Assembly: GCA_964211495.1 (NCBI GenBank)
Contig: CAXORL010000003.1
Location: 186,001 to 250,000 of the forward strand
Length of the DNA stretch: 64,000 nucleotides
Direction: 5' to 3'
Source: Faucicola osloensis_B
GTDB taxonomy: Bacteria > Pseudomonadota > Gammaproteobacteria > Pseudomonadales > Moraxellaceae
Positions 55,617 to 63,596 of this stretch are shown here, piece by piece (the first letter of the stretch is position 1; every line of letters starts with the position of its first letter). Position numbers and translations under genes: made by a program. The notes under the pieces were generated by a model, which was not told where the DNA came from, made no database searches, and saw nothing but the letters and a program-made list of their open reading frames with translations.

Positions 55617-57985
55617 ATTCACCGCCACACAGGCGGCTTAGAAAAAAAAGTTTAAAAAATGGGTGACTTCTGAAGTATTCACCGCCACACAGGCGGCTTA
55701 GAAAGCCAGTAATGCCTTCGATAAAAGCATTGCTATATTCACCGCCACACAGGCGGCTTAGAAAGCAGGTCAGTTTCTATAACCCCAACACAGTAAATTC
55801 ACCGCCACACAGGCGGCTTAGAAAAATATAACGCTGCCAAACCATCCGCTTTTGATATTCACCGCCACACAGGCGGCTTAGAAAATCAAAGAATTGGCTA
55901 TTTCCACCGTTAGCTTATTCACCGCCACACAGGCGGCTTAGAAAATCCGCTTTTGATATTGGCTTAAATATCTCGCATTCACCGCCACACAGGCGGCTTA
56001 GAAAAAGCAAGAATTGGTAGCTTTTGACGATTTCGTATTCACCGCCACACAGGCGGCTTAGAAAATTACTTGACGATGACAGTTCAAACCATATCGATTC
56101 ACCGCCACACAGGCGGCTTAGAAAAACTTTCCACATTTCTACAACCCAGCCATCAAATTCACCGCCACACAGGCGGCTTAGAAAAGTTAAAGTAGGTACG
56201 CCAGTGCCGTCAGACCATTCACCGCCACACAGGCGGCTTAGAAAATCAAAGAACGCGTGATTAAAGGCTATGTGTTATTCACCGCCACACAGGCGGCTTA
56301 GAAAAACTTTCCACATTTCTACAACCCAGCCATCAAATTCACCGCCACACAGGCGGCTTAGAAAATTCATCGAATGCTTCGGGGTGAAACAAGAAAATTC
56401 ACCGCCACACAGGCGGCTTAGAAAAAACACGCTGTTAAATTCCTCGGGTGTGCCGTATTCACCGCCACACAGGCGGCTTAGAAAGATTTGCACCTTTTGA
56501 AGTAGGGCATAATCGCATTCACCGCCACACAGGCGGCTTAGAAATTGTATCAAGCATTTCTTGTTGAATCCGCAACATTCACCGCCACACAGGCGGCTTA
56601 GAAAGCTATCAATAATCTGCAAAACTCACCTTTTTTATTCACCGCCACACAGGCGGCTTAGAAAAAAACCAAGAATACTCATGAGAAAGTCAGAAAATTC
56701 ACCGCCACACAGGCGGCTTAGAAAATCCAAGCCCGATACCGTAGATATATGATAGCTATTCACCGCCACACAGGCGGCTTAGAAATTTTTGCTAAATCAG
56801 TTTGCCAGTTTGCACCGATTCACCGCCACACAGGCGGCTTAGAAATTGCACCCAGCTAATATCACCTGCGCTTTCGCATTCACCGCCACACAGGCGGCTT
56901 AGAAATAAATGCGTCAGATCCATGCGATGACCAATCAATTCACCGCCACACAGGCGGCTTAGAAAACCGAATAAGTATTTTTTGATTTCATCAATCGATT
57001 CACCACCACACAGGCGGCTTAGAAAAGTGAGCGCGGGGTTTTTAATTGGACCACCCAATTCACCGCCACACAGGCGGCTTAGAAACATATTCTTTCACCG
57101 CCAATATCAGCGGCTTTATTCACCGCCACACAGGCGGCTTAGAAAATCCCAAACGACACGCCATCGAGCATTTTTAGATTCACCGCCACACAGGCGGCTT
57201 AGAAAGCTTATTGGCGCGGGTTTAGGTTTGATGATGGATTCACCGCCACATAGGCGGCTTAGAAAAATCTGGGGTATATGTTTGTTGAGTCATGACGATT
57301 CACCGCCACACAGGCGGCTTAGAAAAATAAAGCCCAGCCAAGCCATCCGCTTTTGATATTCACCGCCACACAGGCGGCTTAGAAATGTGGTTGTGGTAAT
57401 AGTTATACACATTTGCAATTCACCCCCACACAGGCGGCTTAGAAAACCCGACCATCACGCGCTATTTGCTTGTAGTGATTCACCGCCACACAGGCGGCTT
57501 AGAAAATTATAGACAGGCAAGTCAAAACGCGCTGGATATTCACCGCCACACAGGCGGCTTAGAAACTTATAAAAACAATAACTTAGTAATTCTTCGTATT
57601 CACCGCCACACAGGCGGCTTAGAAATTATATCGATTAAAGCCCCAAAACCGTTGATTATTCACCGCCACACAGGCGGCTTAGAAAGCCATCACAATACGG
57701 TTAATCATGGATTTTACATTCACCGCCACACAGGCGGCTTAGAAAATCATCACGAAAATGAATAGATTTAGCACCCAATTCACCGCCACACAGGCGGCTT
57801 AGAAATTCAGTGCCACCTTCTTTGTAGACAAACTGCCATTCACCGCCACACAGGCGGCTTAGAAAATCACGCAGCCTCCGCATCATTACTATCATCAATT
57901 CACCGCCACACAGGCGGCTTAGAAAAAGATGGAAGCCCGTGGGCACATCGTCAGACGCTTCACCGCCACACAGGCGGCTTAGAAA
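55617..57985 (+). CRISPR. CRISPR array part 1: 40 repeats, 39 spacers
   Basis: 28-bp repeats beginning ATTCACCGCCACACAGG and ending GGCGGCTTAGAAA, with 32-nt spacers (period 60) except spacer 19, which is 33 nt (56725-56757). The hairpin is CCGCC-ACACA-GGCGG. Most repeats are identical. Exceptions are 56998 (CCACC, breaks a stem pair), 57238 (loop ACATA), 57418 (CCCCC, breaks a stem pair) and 57958 (first base C). The leader side is left, next to cas6f. Transcription runs left to right. Confidence 0.98.
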
Positions 57986-58246
57986 AAGACTGTAAAACGG
58001 CTTTAGCGCTGGTCGCTTGATGTATTTATCCACCGCTGATTCCTGGTGCACTGACATTGCAGCGCCAAACCCTAGCGCTAAAAAAAACAGCAACCACCCC
58101 AGCCACTGCGGCACATTAACACCGAGCCATATCCTAGAGTCGGACATTGTGCCCATTACCACGGATGCTTGTGCAACCATTGCACCACATGCGATGTAGC
58201 AAGTGTCTAACAGTGGCTTGTATTGATGAAATGCGCGATACGGCAT
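57986..58246 (-). pseudogene. Small two-helix membrane protein, 3' end lost in the CRISPR array
   Basis: Starts MPYRAFHQYKPLLDTCYIAC (ATG at 58246, GGGGGA upstream), with two hydrophobic segments (CYIACGAMVAQASVVMG and WLGWLLFFLALGFGAAM). It ends ...YIKRPALKPFYS where CRISPR repeats begin; the frame then runs on through repeats without a natural stop. Holin-like or other phage membrane protein is possible; not recognised with certainty. Confidence 0.6.
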
Positions 58247-58337
58247 GAACAGTCCCCCATCATCGCAAATACTCCTGAAGAAATAATTTCCAACCATTAT
58301 CCTTATACCAACGAAATATCTTTAACCTTACACGACA

Positions 58338-58364
58338 AAAAACCCACTGCTTGAGTGGGTTTGT
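58338..58364 (-). terminator. Terminator of the lipoprotein gene
   Basis: Hairpin AAACCCACT-N5-AGTGGGTTT directly after the coding end, followed by A/T-rich sequence on the minus strand. Confidence 0.65.
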
Positions 58365-58365
58365 T

Positions 58366-58782
58366 TTAACGAGAGTTGTAATTATACTCCCAAGGTTTTT
58401 TTAGCTTATCTACTGGTATTTCATCAGCTAAAAATCTTTCGGCTTCACTTCTGCAGGTTTCGCCCTTGTATTCTGGCTTGTCGTACAAACAATGACAGGC
58501 ATAAATCAAGTTTGAAGATGCGTTTCTTAAAATAATGTTTTTATTATTTTTTGCTATACACTCATCTTTAGTTGCACCATTAAACATACCATTACCCACG
58601 CCAACCTTTAGTTGATTGTATTTATAGGGGTATTTAGACAGGCACATACGATTTACTGCGGCGCGACTAGGTTCATTTTGCACGCCCTGCATATTCTCGA
58701 TAATACATCCTGCAAAATTATCGGTTGAGCCACAGCCAACTAGCAGAAAAGACAAGGTAAAAACCAAAGACAATTTTTTCAT
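58366..58782 (-). CDS. Putative small lipoprotein in the array insert
   Basis: A 138-aa protein with a lipoprotein signal (MKKLSLVFTLSFLLVGC, lipidated Cys about 17) and eight or more Cys in the whole chain (including CHC and paired C residues), suggesting disulfides. No family is recognised. It is intact but sits between two broken genes. Confidence 0.7.
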   Translation of the reverse strand: MKKLSLVFTLSFLLVGCGSTDNFAGCIIENMQGVQNEPSRAAVNRMCLSKYPYKYNQLKVGVGNGMFNGATKDECIAKNNKNIILRNASSNLIYACHCLYDKPEYKGETCRSEAERFLADEIPVDKLKKPWEYNYNSR

Positions 58783-58841
58783 ATCAATTCTCAGTGTTTT
58801 TACCTATCTTACACTAGCTAATAATTATCAAACAATTATTT

Positions 58842-58952
58842 TTACTCCGTTGCAAATTCACCGTATTGTCTTGATGCCTCACGGCTACTTGGCAAGTAAA
58901 TACCACCCTTGGTATCTTCAATTCTACGTCTGCGCTGTTTAATAGACTGCAT
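58842..58952 (-). pseudogene. 3' fragment of a gene cut by a CRISPR repeat
   Basis: 36 codons (MQSIKQRRRRIEDTKGGIYL ...) ending in a normal TAA. The frame stays open upstream into the first repeat of array part 2, so the gene start has been replaced by CRISPR sequence, or this Met is an internal one. The basic run QRRRR is notable. Confidence 0.5.
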
Positions 58953-58959
58953 TAATTTA

Positions 58960-59827
58960 ATTTACCGCCACACAGGCGGCTTAGAAATTCAAAGCCATCA
59001 TTACTGTTTTCTGGGTTGCATTCACCGCCACACAGGCGGCTTAGAAAAAGCTGTGCCGTGCCTTGCGCCCCTTCAGTTGATTCACCGCCACACAGGCGGC
59101 TTAGCAAAGGTACATTTGGGCATAATCAGCGAACGTGGGATTCACCGCCACATAGGCGGCTTAGAAAGCAAAAGTGCTGGGCGTTGAATTAGGCGTCAAC
59201 TTCACCGCCACATAGGCGGCTTAGAAATAGCTATACAGTCGAAGTGGCAAATGATGACGCTTCACCGCCACATAGGCGGCTTAGAAATTTGGGCGCATCA
59301 ATGGCGCAATGATTAATAACTTCACCGCCACATAGGCGGCTTAGAAATTCAAAGAATTGCGGTTCCATACTATCGCCGCCTTCACCGCCACATAGGCAGC
59401 TTAGAAAGCATCTAATAGTGAGCTTGGTAAGGTCGTGAACTTCACCGCCACATAGGCGGCTTAGAAATTGATATGGGTTTTGAGAAGATGGAAAGCACCC
59501 TTCACCGCCACATAGGCGGCTTAGAAAAAACAAGCTATCAATAACAAGACTTTGGCTAACTTCACCGCCACATAGGCGGCTTAGAAACAAATCAGCAGCA
59601 GCCGAGCTTCAACAACAATCTTCACCGCCACATAGGCGGCTTAGAAATTGACCTGTTGCGCCTACGCCACTTGCTTTAGATTCACCGCCACACAGGCGGC
59701 TTAGAAAGAGTACGAGCCACCAATCAAAGATATGCACGACTTCCCCGCCACACAGGCGGCTTAGAGATGTTGTTATTCACGAAATGGGTGGTCACGCAGA
59801 TTCACCGCCACACAGGCGACTGAGTCT
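58960..59827 (+). CRISPR. CRISPR array part 2: 15 repeats, 14 spacers
   Basis: Same 28-bp repeat and strict 60-bp period as part 1. The first repeat has one mismatch (ATTTACC). Repeats 59140-59620 carry loop ACATA; eight of these (59200-59620) also begin with C instead of A. 59380 has GGCAG in the stem. The last two (59740, 59800) are degenerate (TTCCCC, TTAGAGA; GGCGACTGAGTC). The decay at the right end marks it as the old, leader-distal end. Confidence 0.97.
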
Positions 59828-60078
59828 TAATTAGTAAAACCGTGAAGTTTATTTATTTTTACTAAAGTGACCAAAAACAAGTGGGTGTGAAATTAAAAGT
59901 CTTAAAAAAATGCGTGGTCACCAAATGGTCACCTTTTGGTCACCATTCAATTTCTGTAGTAAAAAAGGTGACCAAAATCACAAAAGTGGTCAACATTTCA
60001 ACTCTCGAAAAACCATCTAAACCCCTGATATCACTGCAATAAAAAAGCCCCAATCAATCGACTGGGGCTTTTGGAATA
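59828..60078. other. Right junction of the island, non-coding
   Basis: 251 bp. It contains iterated GGTCACC / GGTGACC motifs (about 59918-59973), the right copy of the att-like repeat and the tRNA terminator. No gene is seen. The motifs resemble integrase arm sites (inference). Confidence 0.5.
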
Positions 60079-60126
60079 TGGTAGGCATAATCTGACTCGA
60101 ACAGACGACCCCCACCATGTCAAGGT
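59973..60126 (-). repeat. Right att-like direct repeat (island attR)
   Basis: Partner of 45751-45904. It continues into the intact tRNA, whereas the left copy stops after the anticodon stem. Confidence 0.85.
60040..60072 (-). terminator. Terminator of tRNA-Val
   Basis: AAAGCCCC stem with GGGGCTTT and a T-run on the minus strand, 7 bp beyond the CCA end. Confidence 0.8.
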
Positions 60127-60155
60127 GGTGCTCTAACCAACTGAGCTATATGCCT
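60079..60155 (-). tRNA. tRNA-Val (anticodon GAC)
   Basis: 77 nt, with acceptor stem AGGCATA/TATGCCT, D-arm GCTCAGTTGGTTAGAGC, anticodon loop TTGACAT (anticodon GAC) on a CCACC/GGTGG stem, T-arm GTCTG-TTCGAGT-CAGAT and encoded CCA. Intact; the island lies directly at its 3' side. Confidence 0.96.
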
Positions 60156-60378
60156 AAAAGGGTCTAATAATCTACTTGCGTAAGTAGGAGTGCCATTTTA
60201 CCAAAAAATTTTGCTTTTGCAAGTGGTTTTAATTTTTCGCTTCAATTTTTATTGCGCCATCTTCAGCTAAGTTTTCGTTAAGGTTAGGTTGTTTTAATAC
60301 ACTCAGCCACTCGGATATACCTCAGTATCAACCTTATCCCGTGCCTTAACAACTTTATCAAAAACTTAGGATGGCATT

Positions 60379-60654
60379 ATGAAAAAATCATTAATCACCT
60401 CAGGCTTATTGGCACTCGCTATGTTATCAGCCAGCAGCGCATTTGCCGAAGCCAACTGCCAAGCGCACCCAAAAAATGAACAAATCCCGCAAGCCGATTT
60501 TCAAAAAGCACTAGAAAAACATGGCTTTACTATCAAAAAATTCAAAACTGATGGCAACTGCTACGAAATGTATGGCAAAAGCAAAGGTGGGAAAAAAGTC
60601 GAAATGTACTTTGATACCAAAGACGGCAAAATCGTTAAATCAGAAATCGACTAA
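60379..60654 (+). CDS. Exported PepSY-like small protein
   Basis: A 91-aa protein with a Sec signal peptide (to about residue 23, SSAFA) and a mature PepSY-type domain (FQKALEKHGFTIKKFKTDGN ... VEMYFDTKDGKIVKSEID). Two Cys may form a disulfide. The gene starts a probable unit with cytochrome b561 and a two-component pair, an arrangement typical of envelope-stress or redox-sensing loci. Confidence 0.85.
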   Translation: MKKSLITSGLLALAMLSASSAFAEANCQAHPKNEQIPQADFQKALEKHGFTIKKFKTDGNCYEMYGKSKGGKKVEMYFDTKDGKIVKSEID

Positions 60655-60766
60655 TGATAGGATAAGCAAACCCTCCAACCAACGCAATTTGATGTAGGTT
60701 TGCCAATGTTATGCCTTGACACGGCTAACTTAGCCGTGTTGACATTCTAGACAATGGAAAATAGCA

Positions 60767-61306
60767 ATGTTACCACAACCACAATCTGCACAAACCGTCA
60801 AAGTCTGGGATATTTGGGTGCGTATCACTCACTGGGCAGTCGCTGCGGGTATTTTTGCCAACCTTATCGTCACTGAAGGTGGTAGTGATGTGCATGAGTA
60901 CATGGGCTATGCCGTCGTGGCGCTCGTAGTGTCTCGTTTGATTTGGGGATTTATAGGTAGCCAATATGCCAGATTTAGCAATTTTTTCCCTACCCCAACC
61001 CGCATTCGCGAGCATATGACCGACATCAAGCAGCATAAGTTTCAAGGTCATCTGGGTCACAATCCGTTGGGTGCGATTATGATGTTTGCGCTGTGGGGCG
61101 TTATTATCGCGCTGGGTGTCACAGGCTATTTGCAAACCACCGACCAATTTTGGGGAGACGATAGTATCCAAGCGATTCACGAATTTTTAGCCAATAGTCT
61201 TTGGGTGCTAGTCCCTTTACATGTGGCAGCCGCAATTATAATGGGCAGACTACAACAACAAAACTTGGTAAAATCGATGATAACGGGTGAAAAAACCGTT
61301 CAATAA
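60767..61306 (+). CDS. Cytochrome b561-type diheme membrane protein
   Basis: A 179-aa protein with four helices and His ligands in RITHWAVA, DVHEYMGY, and late in VLVPLHVAAAI. It resembles the small diheme cytochrome b that passes electrons across the inner membrane. It is encoded between the PepSY protein and the response regulator on the same strand. Confidence 0.87.
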   Translation: MLPQPQSAQTVKVWDIWVRITHWAVAAGIFANLIVTEGGSDVHEYMGYAVVALVVSRLIWGFIGSQYARFSNFFPTPTRIREHMTDIKQHKFQGHLGHNPLGAIMMFALWGVIIALGVTGYLQTTDQFWGDDSIQAIHEFLANSLWVLVPLHVAAAIIMGRLQQQNLVKSMITGEKTVQ

Positions 61307-61348
61307 ATACCTTTGCTAAAAATAAGATAAAACACACGGAAAACCCTC

Positions 61349-62026
61349 ATGACCCGAATTTTACTGATTGAAGATGATGCCACCATTGCCGATGGTATTG
61401 TCAAAGGTTTGAGCCAACAAAACATGATGGTGGATTGGTTTGCTGATGCCAAACTCGGTGAAATGGCAATTCATGAAGGGGTGTTTGATGCCGTGTTATT
61501 GGATTTGACCTTACCACGTGGCGATGGGATGACCATTTTAGCCAATTGGCGACAGCAAAAGATTGACACGCCTGTCTTGATTATTACGGCCCGCGATGCC
61601 ATTGCCAACCGCGTGGCAGGTCTCAATGCTGGCGCAGACGATTATTTGGTCAAACCGTTTGCTTTAGATGAAGTGATTGCCCGTTTGCAGGCTTTGATTC
61701 GCCGTAGCCAAGGTCGCAGTCAAACTGAAATCCGCTATGGGGATGTCAGCTATTTGCCACAGCAGCAGCAAGTTTTTTATCAAGGAAAATGGGTGGATTT
61801 GACTGCCAAAGAAATCACCGTTCTTGAGCAGTTCATCAGCTATCCCAATTTGGTGCATAGCCGCGCCAGCCTTGAGGATAAGCTATACGGTTGGCAGCAA
61901 GATATCGAAAGTAACGCGATTGAAGTACATATTCATAACCTGCGAAAAAAACTCGGCAATGATTTTATCCTCACTCGGCGTGGTATTGGCTATTATCTCA
62001 ATCCTGCGTTGCAGCGCCCTGAATGA
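61349..62026 (+). CDS. OmpR/PmrA-type response regulator
   Basis: A 225-aa regulator with acidic pocket IEDD (Asp 9/10), phospho-acceptor Asp 52 (VLLDLTLP), Thr 80 and Lys 102 (LVKPF). A winged-helix DNA-binding domain follows (LTAKEITVLEQF ... VEVHIHNLRKKLG-type). It is closest in look to QseB/PmrA. Its partner kinase starts 34 bp later. Confidence 0.93.
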   Translation: MTRILLIEDDATIADGIVKGLSQQNMMVDWFADAKLGEMAIHEGVFDAVLLDLTLPRGDGMTILANWRQQKIDTPVLIITARDAIANRVAGLNAGADDYLVKPFALDEVIARLQALIRRSQGRSQTEIRYGDVSYLPQQQQVFYQGKWVDLTAKEITVLEQFISYPNLVHSRASLEDKLYGWQQDIESNAIEVHIHNLRKKLGNDFILTRRGIGYYLNPALQRPE

Positions 62027-62060
62027 TTCCCCCGCTATTCCGCTTTAAGCTGTTACCATT

Positions 62061-63503
62061 ATGACGCCTGCTACCCAAAAATCTTATAGTATCCAAAGGC
62101 AGCTGCTCAATTCCCTGCTCATCGGACTACCGATTATTTGGCTATCGATTACCCTCATATCAGTATGGCGGCTTTCGCACGAAATCAACGAAATCAATGA
62201 CACCCAAATCACCCAATTAGCCCGCTATCTGATTGGTATTTCTCAAGATGTTAAACTTCATCTCACCAATCCTGCCAATGAGCCTAAAATTTTAAATCTT
62301 GAAAATGGCTTGCTATCAGGCGATTTAGGAGATGCTGAAGAAGACTACATGGGTTTTGCGATTTGGGATCAAAACGGTAAATTACTGATGGCTGATAAAG
62401 ACGGTCAGCATTTTACATTTTTGCCCAAACAACATGGGTTTTTGGAAAACAACAGTGCCTATCAAGAGCTCAATCCCTTTAGTCACTCGTGGCGCCTGTT
62501 TTATGCGCATGATGACGCCACCAACCATCTAATCGCCATTGGGCAAAACCTTAATTCGCGTCAAGAGATTATCTATAAATCATTAACCATTCAACTCGTT
62601 CCCTCGCTGATTGGGGTGCTGCTATTGATTATGCTGACATGGCTGTCAGTGCGGCGTGGCTTTGTTCCGCTCAAACGAATTAGTGACTTGTTGAGCACTC
62701 GTAGCCCTGAAGATAAAACCCCTTTATCGGTTGATACACCGTTAGAAATTCAACCCCTGCTAAACGCGCTCAATGGGTTATTTGATAAAGTCGCGGATAC
62801 CCTTGAGCGTGAAAAACGCTTTACCGCAGATGCCTCTCATGAATTGCGCAGCCCGCTCACTGCTATCAAGCTACAGACCGATGTGCTACAACAAACCATC
62901 TTGCAAGCCAATTTAACCGATAGCCAAACCGATGCACTCCTGAGTCACTGCCGACAAATCAGTCACAGTAATGAGCGCGCCAATCGACTGGTCGAACAAT
63001 TGCTGATTTTGGCAAAACTAGCACCGCAGCAAGGGCTCGATCCGCAGACCTTTGCACCGATTGATTGGATAGCCCTATCCAATGACATCCTCTCAGAAGT
63101 CAACCGCCGTGCCCGCGAAAAAAACAGCCAATTACGCCGTGATGTGTTAGTGGATGCCAAAGCTATCTTGCCTTTGACAGGTAATGCCACTTTAATCGGC
63201 ATTTTGCTGCGTAACCTATTGGACAATGCCATTCGCTATAGCCCTGACCATACCACGATTCGGTTAGTGTTAAATAGCGATATGATTACCGTTATCGACA
63301 ATGGCAACGGGGTTGCACCTATCGACCTTGCTCGGCTATCAGAGCGGTTTTTTCGTCCCGCAGGTCAAGCTGAGATTGGTAGTGGCTTGGGTCTGTCGAT
63401 TGTGCGCCGTATTGCTGAGCTGCATGGTTTGCAAATTACCATGCAGAACCTAGAGCACAATGGTGAGATTTGCGGTTTTCAAGTCAGTCTCTTTAAGCGC
63501 TGA
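62061..63503 (+). CDS. Sensor histidine kinase
   Basis: A 480-aa kinase with a first helix (about residues 18-37), a periplasmic sensor of about 140 residues and a second helix (about 176-196). A HAMP-like linker precedes the H-box TADASHELRSPLTAIK (His 260), and then come the N-box LLRNLLDNAIRYSPD, G1 VIDNGNGV and G2 GSGLGLSIVRR. It is of QseC/PmrB type and pairs with the upstream regulator. The signal is unknown; the adjacent cytochrome and PepSY genes suggest an envelope or redox cue. Confidence 0.93.
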   Translation: MTPATQKSYSIQRQLLNSLLIGLPIIWLSITLISVWRLSHEINEINDTQITQLARYLIGISQDVKLHLTNPANEPKILNLENGLLSGDLGDAEEDYMGFAIWDQNGKLLMADKDGQHFTFLPKQHGFLENNSAYQELNPFSHSWRLFYAHDDATNHLIAIGQNLNSRQEIIYKSLTIQLVPSLIGVLLLIMLTWLSVRRGFVPLKRISDLLSTRSPEDKTPLSVDTPLEIQPLLNALNGLFDKVADTLEREKRFTADASHELRSPLTAIKLQTDVLQQTILQANLTDSQTDALLSHCRQISHSNERANRLVEQLLILAKLAPQQGLDPQTFAPIDWIALSNDILSEVNRRAREKNSQLRRDVLVDAKAILPLTGNATLIGILLRNLLDNAIRYSPDHTTIRLVLNSDMITVIDNGNGVAPIDLARLSERFFRPAGQAEIGSGLGLSIVRRIAELHGLQITMQNLEHNGEICGFQVSLFKR

Positions 63504-63596
63504 CGTGACAACTGCTGAGGTTCAACTCACCAAAAACAAGAAGCGTTTAAAAAAGGTACATAGCGTATCCTTTTTGTGGGAGTAAACTAAAAAAAA

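Larger units (their letters stand above)
57986..58959. mobile_element. 974-bp foreign, possibly phage-derived insert inside the CRISPR array
   Basis: Minus-strand gene fragments fill the gap between the last repeat of part 1 and the first repeat of part 2. The upstream gene is cut at its 5' side by a repeat, and the downstream gene is cut at its 3' side by a repeat. The gene types (two-helix membrane protein, small lipoprotein) are common in phage lysis/tail regions, but phage origin is only inferred. Confidence 0.55.
45904..60126. mobile_element. tRNA-Val genomic island carrying type I-F2 CRISPR-Cas
   Basis: Bounded by the tRNA-derived direct repeat, about 14.2 kb. Contents in order: IS982-family element, IS3-family element, cas1 to cas6f, CRISPR array part 1, 974 bp of foreign genes, CRISPR array part 2, intact tRNA. 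No integrase gene survives inside, so the island is probably immobile now or moved by a trans-acting integrase. Because the repeat extends about 100 bp past the tRNA and iterated motifs are present on both sides, the island may result from accretion of two related elements. Confidence 0.75.

Noticed and set aside
55915..57765. Long open frames on both strands with repeated FLSRLCGGE or SPPHRRLRK units, resembling a repeat protein family
   Set aside because: They are produced by the CRISPR repeats: the 60-bp period is divisible by three, so each repeat is read in the same frame. They have no start context and contain spacer-encoded random segments.
58855..58863. ATTCACCG within the array insert as a degenerate CRISPR repeat
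   Set aside because: Only the first eight bases match; no hairpin or handle follows, and it lies inside a coding fragment.
56605..59541. Shared GCTATCAATAA between spacer 17 and a spacer of array part 2 as a second overlapping-target case
   Set aside because: Only 11 nt match, at unlike positions, with no CC PAM in register; this can occur by chance among 53 spacers.
58909..59590. Open frames with IHRHTGGLE or FLSRLCGGE units in array part 2
   Set aside because: Same artefact of the in-frame CRISPR period.
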